Shown here one piece after another: positions 59,751 through 64,000 of a stretch of DNA of 64,000 nt (position 1 is its first letter; each line of letters opens with the position of its first letter). The notes under the pieces were generated by a model. The model made no database searches. It saw nothing but the letters and a program-made list of their open reading frames with translations, and had not been told where the DNA came from. The DNA is taken from assembly GCA_029465975.1 (NCBI GenBank), contig CM055755.1:11742234-11806233 (forward strand), given 5' to 3'. A program made the translations under genes and the position numbers. Source of the stretch: Dallia pectoralis (taxonomy: Eukaryota; Chordata; Actinopteri; Esociformes; Umbridae).

Positions 59751-61490
59751 ATGGAGGATGGTTCATGGATGATAGAGAGGATAGATAGTGGATGATATAT
59801 AGGATAGGTAATGGATGATAGAGGATAGATAGTGGATGATATATAGGATAGGTAATGGATGATAGAGAGGATAGATAGTGGATGATATATAGGATAGGTA
59901 ATGGATGATAGAGGATAGATAGTGGATGATATATAGGATAGATAGTGGATGATAGAGAGGATAGATAGTGGATGATATATAGGATAGGTAATGGATGATA
60001 TAGGATAGATAGTGGATGATATATAGGATAGGTAATGGATGATAGAGAGGATAGATAGTGGATGATATATAGGATAGGTAATGGATGATAGAGAGGATAG
60101 ATAGTGGATGATATAGAGGATAGATAGTGGATGATAGAGAGGATAGATAGTGGATGATATAGAGGATAGATAGTGGATGATATATAGGATAGGTAATGGA
60201 TGATATATAGGATAGGTAATGGATGATATATAGGATAGGTAATGGATGATAGAGGATAGATAGTGGATGATATATAGGATAGGTAATGGATGATAGAGAG
60301 GATAGATAGTGGATGATATATAGGATAGGTAATGGATGATAGAGAGGATAGATAGTGGATGATATAGAGGATAGATAGTGGATGATAGAGAGGATAGATA
60401 GTGGATGATATAGAGGATAGATAGTGGATGATATATAGGATAGGTAATGGATGATATATAGGATAGGTAATGGATGATATAGAGGATAGATAATGGATGA
60501 TATAGAGGATAGATAGTGGATGATATATAGGATAGGTAATGGATGATAGAGGATAGATAGTGGATGATATATAGGATAGGTAATGGATGATAGAGAGGAT
60601 AGATAGTGGATGATATATAGGATAGGTAATGGATGATAGAGGATAGATAGTGGATGATATAGAGGATAGATAGTGGATGATAGAGAGGATAGATAGTGGA
60701 TGATATAGAGGATAGATAGTGGATGATATATAGGATAGGTAATGGATGATATATAGGATAGGTAATGGATGATATAGAGGATAGATAATGGATGATATAG
60801 AGGATAGATAGTGGATGATATAGAGGATAGATAGTGGATGATAGAGGATAGATAGTGGATGATAGAGGATAGATAGTGGATGATATATAGGATAGGTAAT
60901 GGATGATATATAGGATAGGTAATGGATGATATAGAGGATAGATACTGGATGATATAGAGGATAGATAGTGGATGATAGAGGATAGATAGTGGATGATAGA
61001 GGATAGATAGTGGATGATATAGAGGATAGATAGTGGATGATATATAGGATAGATAGTGGATGATATATAGGATAGGTAATGGATGATATATAGGATAGGT
61101 AATGGATGATATAGAGGATAGATAGTGGATGATAGAGGATAGATAGTGGATGATATAGAGGATAGATAGTGGATGATAGTGGATGATATAGAGGATAGAT
61201 AGTGGATGGTATAGAGGATAGATAGTGGATGATATAGAGGATAGGTAATGGATGATATAGAGGATAGGTAATGGATGATATAGAGGATAGGTAGTGGATG
61301 ATAGAGGATAGATAGTGGGTGATATAGAGGATAGATAGTGGATGATATAGAGGATAGATAGTGGATGATAGAGGATAGAAAATGAATGATAGAGGATAGA
61401 TAGTGGATGATATAGAGGATAGGTAATGGATGATAGAGGATAGATAGTGGATGATAGAGGATAGATAGTGGATGATATAGAGGATAAATA
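59751..61490. repeat. 21-23-bp minisatellite (GGATGATATAGAGGATAGATAGT-type)
   Basis: About 78 units of 21-23 bp built from GGATGATA, (TA/GA)TAGGATAGGTAAT and GAGGATAGATAGT words. Units form higher-order strings, such as the same five-unit string near 60,060-60,230, 60,290-60,470 and 60,590-60,770. Two minus frames remain open for over 600 codons (Tyr/Pro/Leu/Ser/Ile/His repeats). This is an artefact of missing stop codons. Confidence 0.96.
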
Positions 61491-62320
61491 ATGTCATAAA
61501 GAAACAGCATTCTGCATTTCCCCTCCCTTTATTCACCACACTAAGCCCTCTCTTTTCCTCCCCTATTCCATCCTTGTTTCTTCCAGCCCTCTCATTTCTT
61601 TCTCCATCTCCTCCTGTTGTCCATCTTTCTTCCTACCCCCTTTTCTTGTTGTCCCCTCCCCCCTCTTGCCCCACTTCATTCCCTCCACTCACTTTATTCC
61701 CTCTTTCCTCCTTTCTTTCTTTCTCCCCTCTCACCTCTCATCTTTTCCCTGGTCTTCCCCCCTCTTGTCCTCTCTCCATCTCTTCCCTTATGTCCTCATT
61801 CTCCAACTCTCCTCTCTTGTCTTCCATCTCTCCCTCCTTTTCTCGTTCACCCTCTCTCTGCACTTTTTCCTTCTCTTCTGTGAGTTGCAGATGCTATCAG
61901 TAGCCGGCTTCCAACCTGCTCCCAAACCTCATCTTCATCCATCCTCTTTTTCCTTTCCTCATCCCCTGCTTATCTCCTATCTCCCTGCCAACCTCTCATC
62001 CTCTCCTGTTACACACGATGTGGACCAAAATATTAGTTACATTGATTTATACACAGACTTCACACAATTGATTGATGCCACATCAGTGATTGTGTTTCTT
62101 TCTCACGCTGTGTTTCTTTCTGTACACTGTACTTCTTTTCATGATAGTCAAACAAATCTTTGGTGTTCTGGCTCATAGTGAACATCAGTTTCTATACTGA
62201 ACTGCACAGCAGGACAGATTAATAACAAACTAACATGTTACAGCTGGCTGACAAGTCTAAATACAAAGAATCAGGACTCACTGGCTTGGTTTGGAAGACT
62301 ACAGCCACAAATACATCAAT
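61491..62320. other. Non-coding stretch, pyrimidine-rich
   Basis: 61,510-61,900 is strongly CT-rich (CCTCTC, CTTTCTTC) without regular units. The rest is single-copy-looking. The open frames (61,574-62,178) reflect composition only. Confidence 0.55.
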
Positions 62321-62324
62321 CAGC

Positions 62325-63035
62325 CTACACACTCTGGCCTCAACACTGTCTGGCCTTAACACGGTCAAGCCTCAAAACTGTCTGGCCTCAACACTGTCTG
62401 GCCTTAACACTCCATGGCCTCAACACTCTTTGGTCTTAACACTCTTTGGTCTTAACACTCCATGGCCTCAACACTGTCTGGCCTTAACACTCTCTGGCCT
62501 CAACACTCCATGGCCTCAACACTCTTTGGTCTTAACACTCTTTGGTCTTAACACTCCATGGCCTCAACACTCCATGGCCTCAACACTGTCTGGCCTTAAC
62601 ACTCTCTGGCCTCAACACTGTCTGGCCTTAACACTCTCTGGCCTCATCACTCCATGGCCTCAACACTGTCTGGCCTTAACACTCTCTGGCCTCAACACTG
62701 TCTGGCCTTAACACTCTCTGGCCTCATCACTCCATGGCCTCAACACTGTCTGGCCTTAACACTCTCTGGCCTTAACACTCCATGGCCTCAACACTCTTTG
62801 GTCTTAACACTCTTTGGTCTTAACACTCCATGGCCTCAACACTGTCTGGCCTTAACACTCTCTGGCCTCAACACTCCATGGCCTCAACACTGTCTGGCCT
62901 TAACACTCTCTGGCATCAACACTGTCTGGCCTTAACACTCTCTGGCCTCATCACTCCATGGCCTCAACACTGTCTGGCCTTAACACTCCCTGGCTTTAAC
63001 CTGCACTGGTACCAACACACAGTGGCCTCAACTTG
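62325..63035. repeat. 16-bp minisatellite, about 44 copies
   Basis: Units TCTGGCCTTAACACTC, TCTGGCCTCAACACTG, CATGGCCTCAACACTC and TTTGGTCTTAACACTC are strung in recurring orders (48-96-bp blocks). The period 16 shifts frame each unit, yet the plus frames stay open because the units lack in-frame stops. It decays at the right edge (63,000-63,035). Confidence 0.96.
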
Positions 63036-64000
63036 CCGTTCCTGATTGAAGCACAGTAAGAATGACAATCTAAAACTCATCCAACTGCAGAAGCTGCAAT
63101 AGCAATCTCTATAAGTTCATACTAAATATCTCATTTGAGTTTCCAACTTTGACTGATGTCTTTAACAGCCTTTCTTTCTGAGCGATTGTTAAGGGCATGT
63201 TAGTTTATGGTTACATCCAGGGCCGTAGCTGATGTGGGGAAAGATGCGTGTGATTCACGGGGCCCTTGGCTTGGGGGGGCCAACTGAACGTAATAATGTC
63301 AATGACTTCTGTTTGTCGGGGGTCCCTCACCAAATCCACCAAATCGTTCCCCGTTAGGGATTTTGCAGACACAGGCCACGTGCACTTCGGTCTATTCAAT
63401 CATAATCTGAATAATTTTCACAAAAGTTAGTTCTGAACAGTCCTGTGAGTTGAAATCTAGCTTATATTCCAACCGTTGAGTGATTTATTTGTGGTTCACC
63501 CACGGGGAACCACGGCCAACAAACTCGATTCAGGAGTCAAATCCAAAGCCACGAGTCACAGGGCAACATCAGCTCCCTGATGGATGGCTGTCGGAAATCA
63601 ATCCCAACAACTCTAGGAAGGAAAAAAAGACTGTGTCAAAAGAGACAGCCCCCTTTGTCATCTCAGTGTTGTAATCACAGATTCCATCTTCTGTCTGAAC
63701 TCCGCTTGCTCTCTCCTCTTTCCCTTTTCCTGTGCTATCAACAGACAGGCTGAGTCTCACCGGGGGAAGAGGAAGACAGGGCCAAAGGGAAGAAGACAGA
63801 CAGAGATCCAAGATACGCATTGAATGACTGACAGACAGACAGGTTTTTAACTCGGTTGAGGAGAGAGGAGCAAAAGGGGGTCTTAAAAGAGGCAGCCCAG
63901 TGTGTTCAGGAGAGCTGTTACCCCTTTAGAGCTCCACCCCCTGAAAGAATCCCGGGGTCTTCCACCCCACCCCCCTCTCAACAACTTTACGACAACAAAT
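63036..64000. other. Non-coding stretch
   Basis: No gene recognised. CAGGGCCGTAGCTGATGTGG at 63,219 followed by GGGGCCC and GGGGGGGCC looks like a hAT-type terminal region, but no partner end or target duplication was found. Confidence 0.4.

Noticed and set aside
59633..61539. 625-627-codon minus-strand frames
   Set aside because: Low-complexity translation of the GGATGATA array.
63219..63300. hAT-like terminal sequence CAGGGCCGTAGCTGATG
   Set aside because: Only one end visible, no inverted partner or 8-bp duplication in the window.

Overview
The window reads as non-coding, repeat-rich chromosomal DNA from a ray-finned (teleost) fish. No bacterial operons, rRNA, CRISPR or complete host gene could be recognised. 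The fish assignment rests on the transposon families present: several Tc1/mariner lineages typical of fish, an Ngaro-type tyrosine-recombinase retrotransposon, Ty3/gypsy pieces with fish-type LTRs and a hAT element. Very long CA/TG microsatellites and kilobase minisatellites fit too. The species is not resolved. The window is probably intergenic or lies inside a large intron.

Layout. 1-15.8 kb: mostly single-copy-looking sequence with an 11-bp minisatellite (1.2-1.9 kb), TG/CA tracts, a 54-bp repeat (6.6 kb) and a solo LTR with a 5-bp target duplication (8.4 kb). 15.8-24 kb: a 3'-truncated Tc1 element, a possible small spliced gene (19.4-20.6 kb, weak), a palindrome-rich MITE-like repeat, a decayed second Tc1 lineage and a polypyrimidine tract. 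25-29.9 kb: one 28/35-bp minisatellite split by a 1.9-kb hAT element with a perfect 8-bp target duplication. 30.3-36.6 kb: a cluster of transposon remains. It holds a 2.5-kb array of a 52-bp unit that is itself a piece of a Tc1 transposase gene, the rest of that gene, another Tc1 copy carrying a solo LTR, and a shrunken gypsy element. 40.7-48.4 kb: three large minisatellites (40-, 12- and 27-bp units) and a pyrimidine-rich tract. 48.8-54.1 kb: an almost full-length Ngaro element on the minus strand with split direct repeats. 55-64 kb: small tandem repeats, a Tc1 copy of the same family as at 30-33 kb carrying its own internal 54-bp array, then a GGATGATA array and a 16-bp array.

Roughly 28% of the window (about 18 kb by my tally) is tandem repeat. 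Most long open frames are by-products of repeats without stop codons and are not listed as genes. The most interesting observation is that two copies of one Tc1 family have each turned a neighbouring ~50-bp piece of the transposase gene into a minisatellite.
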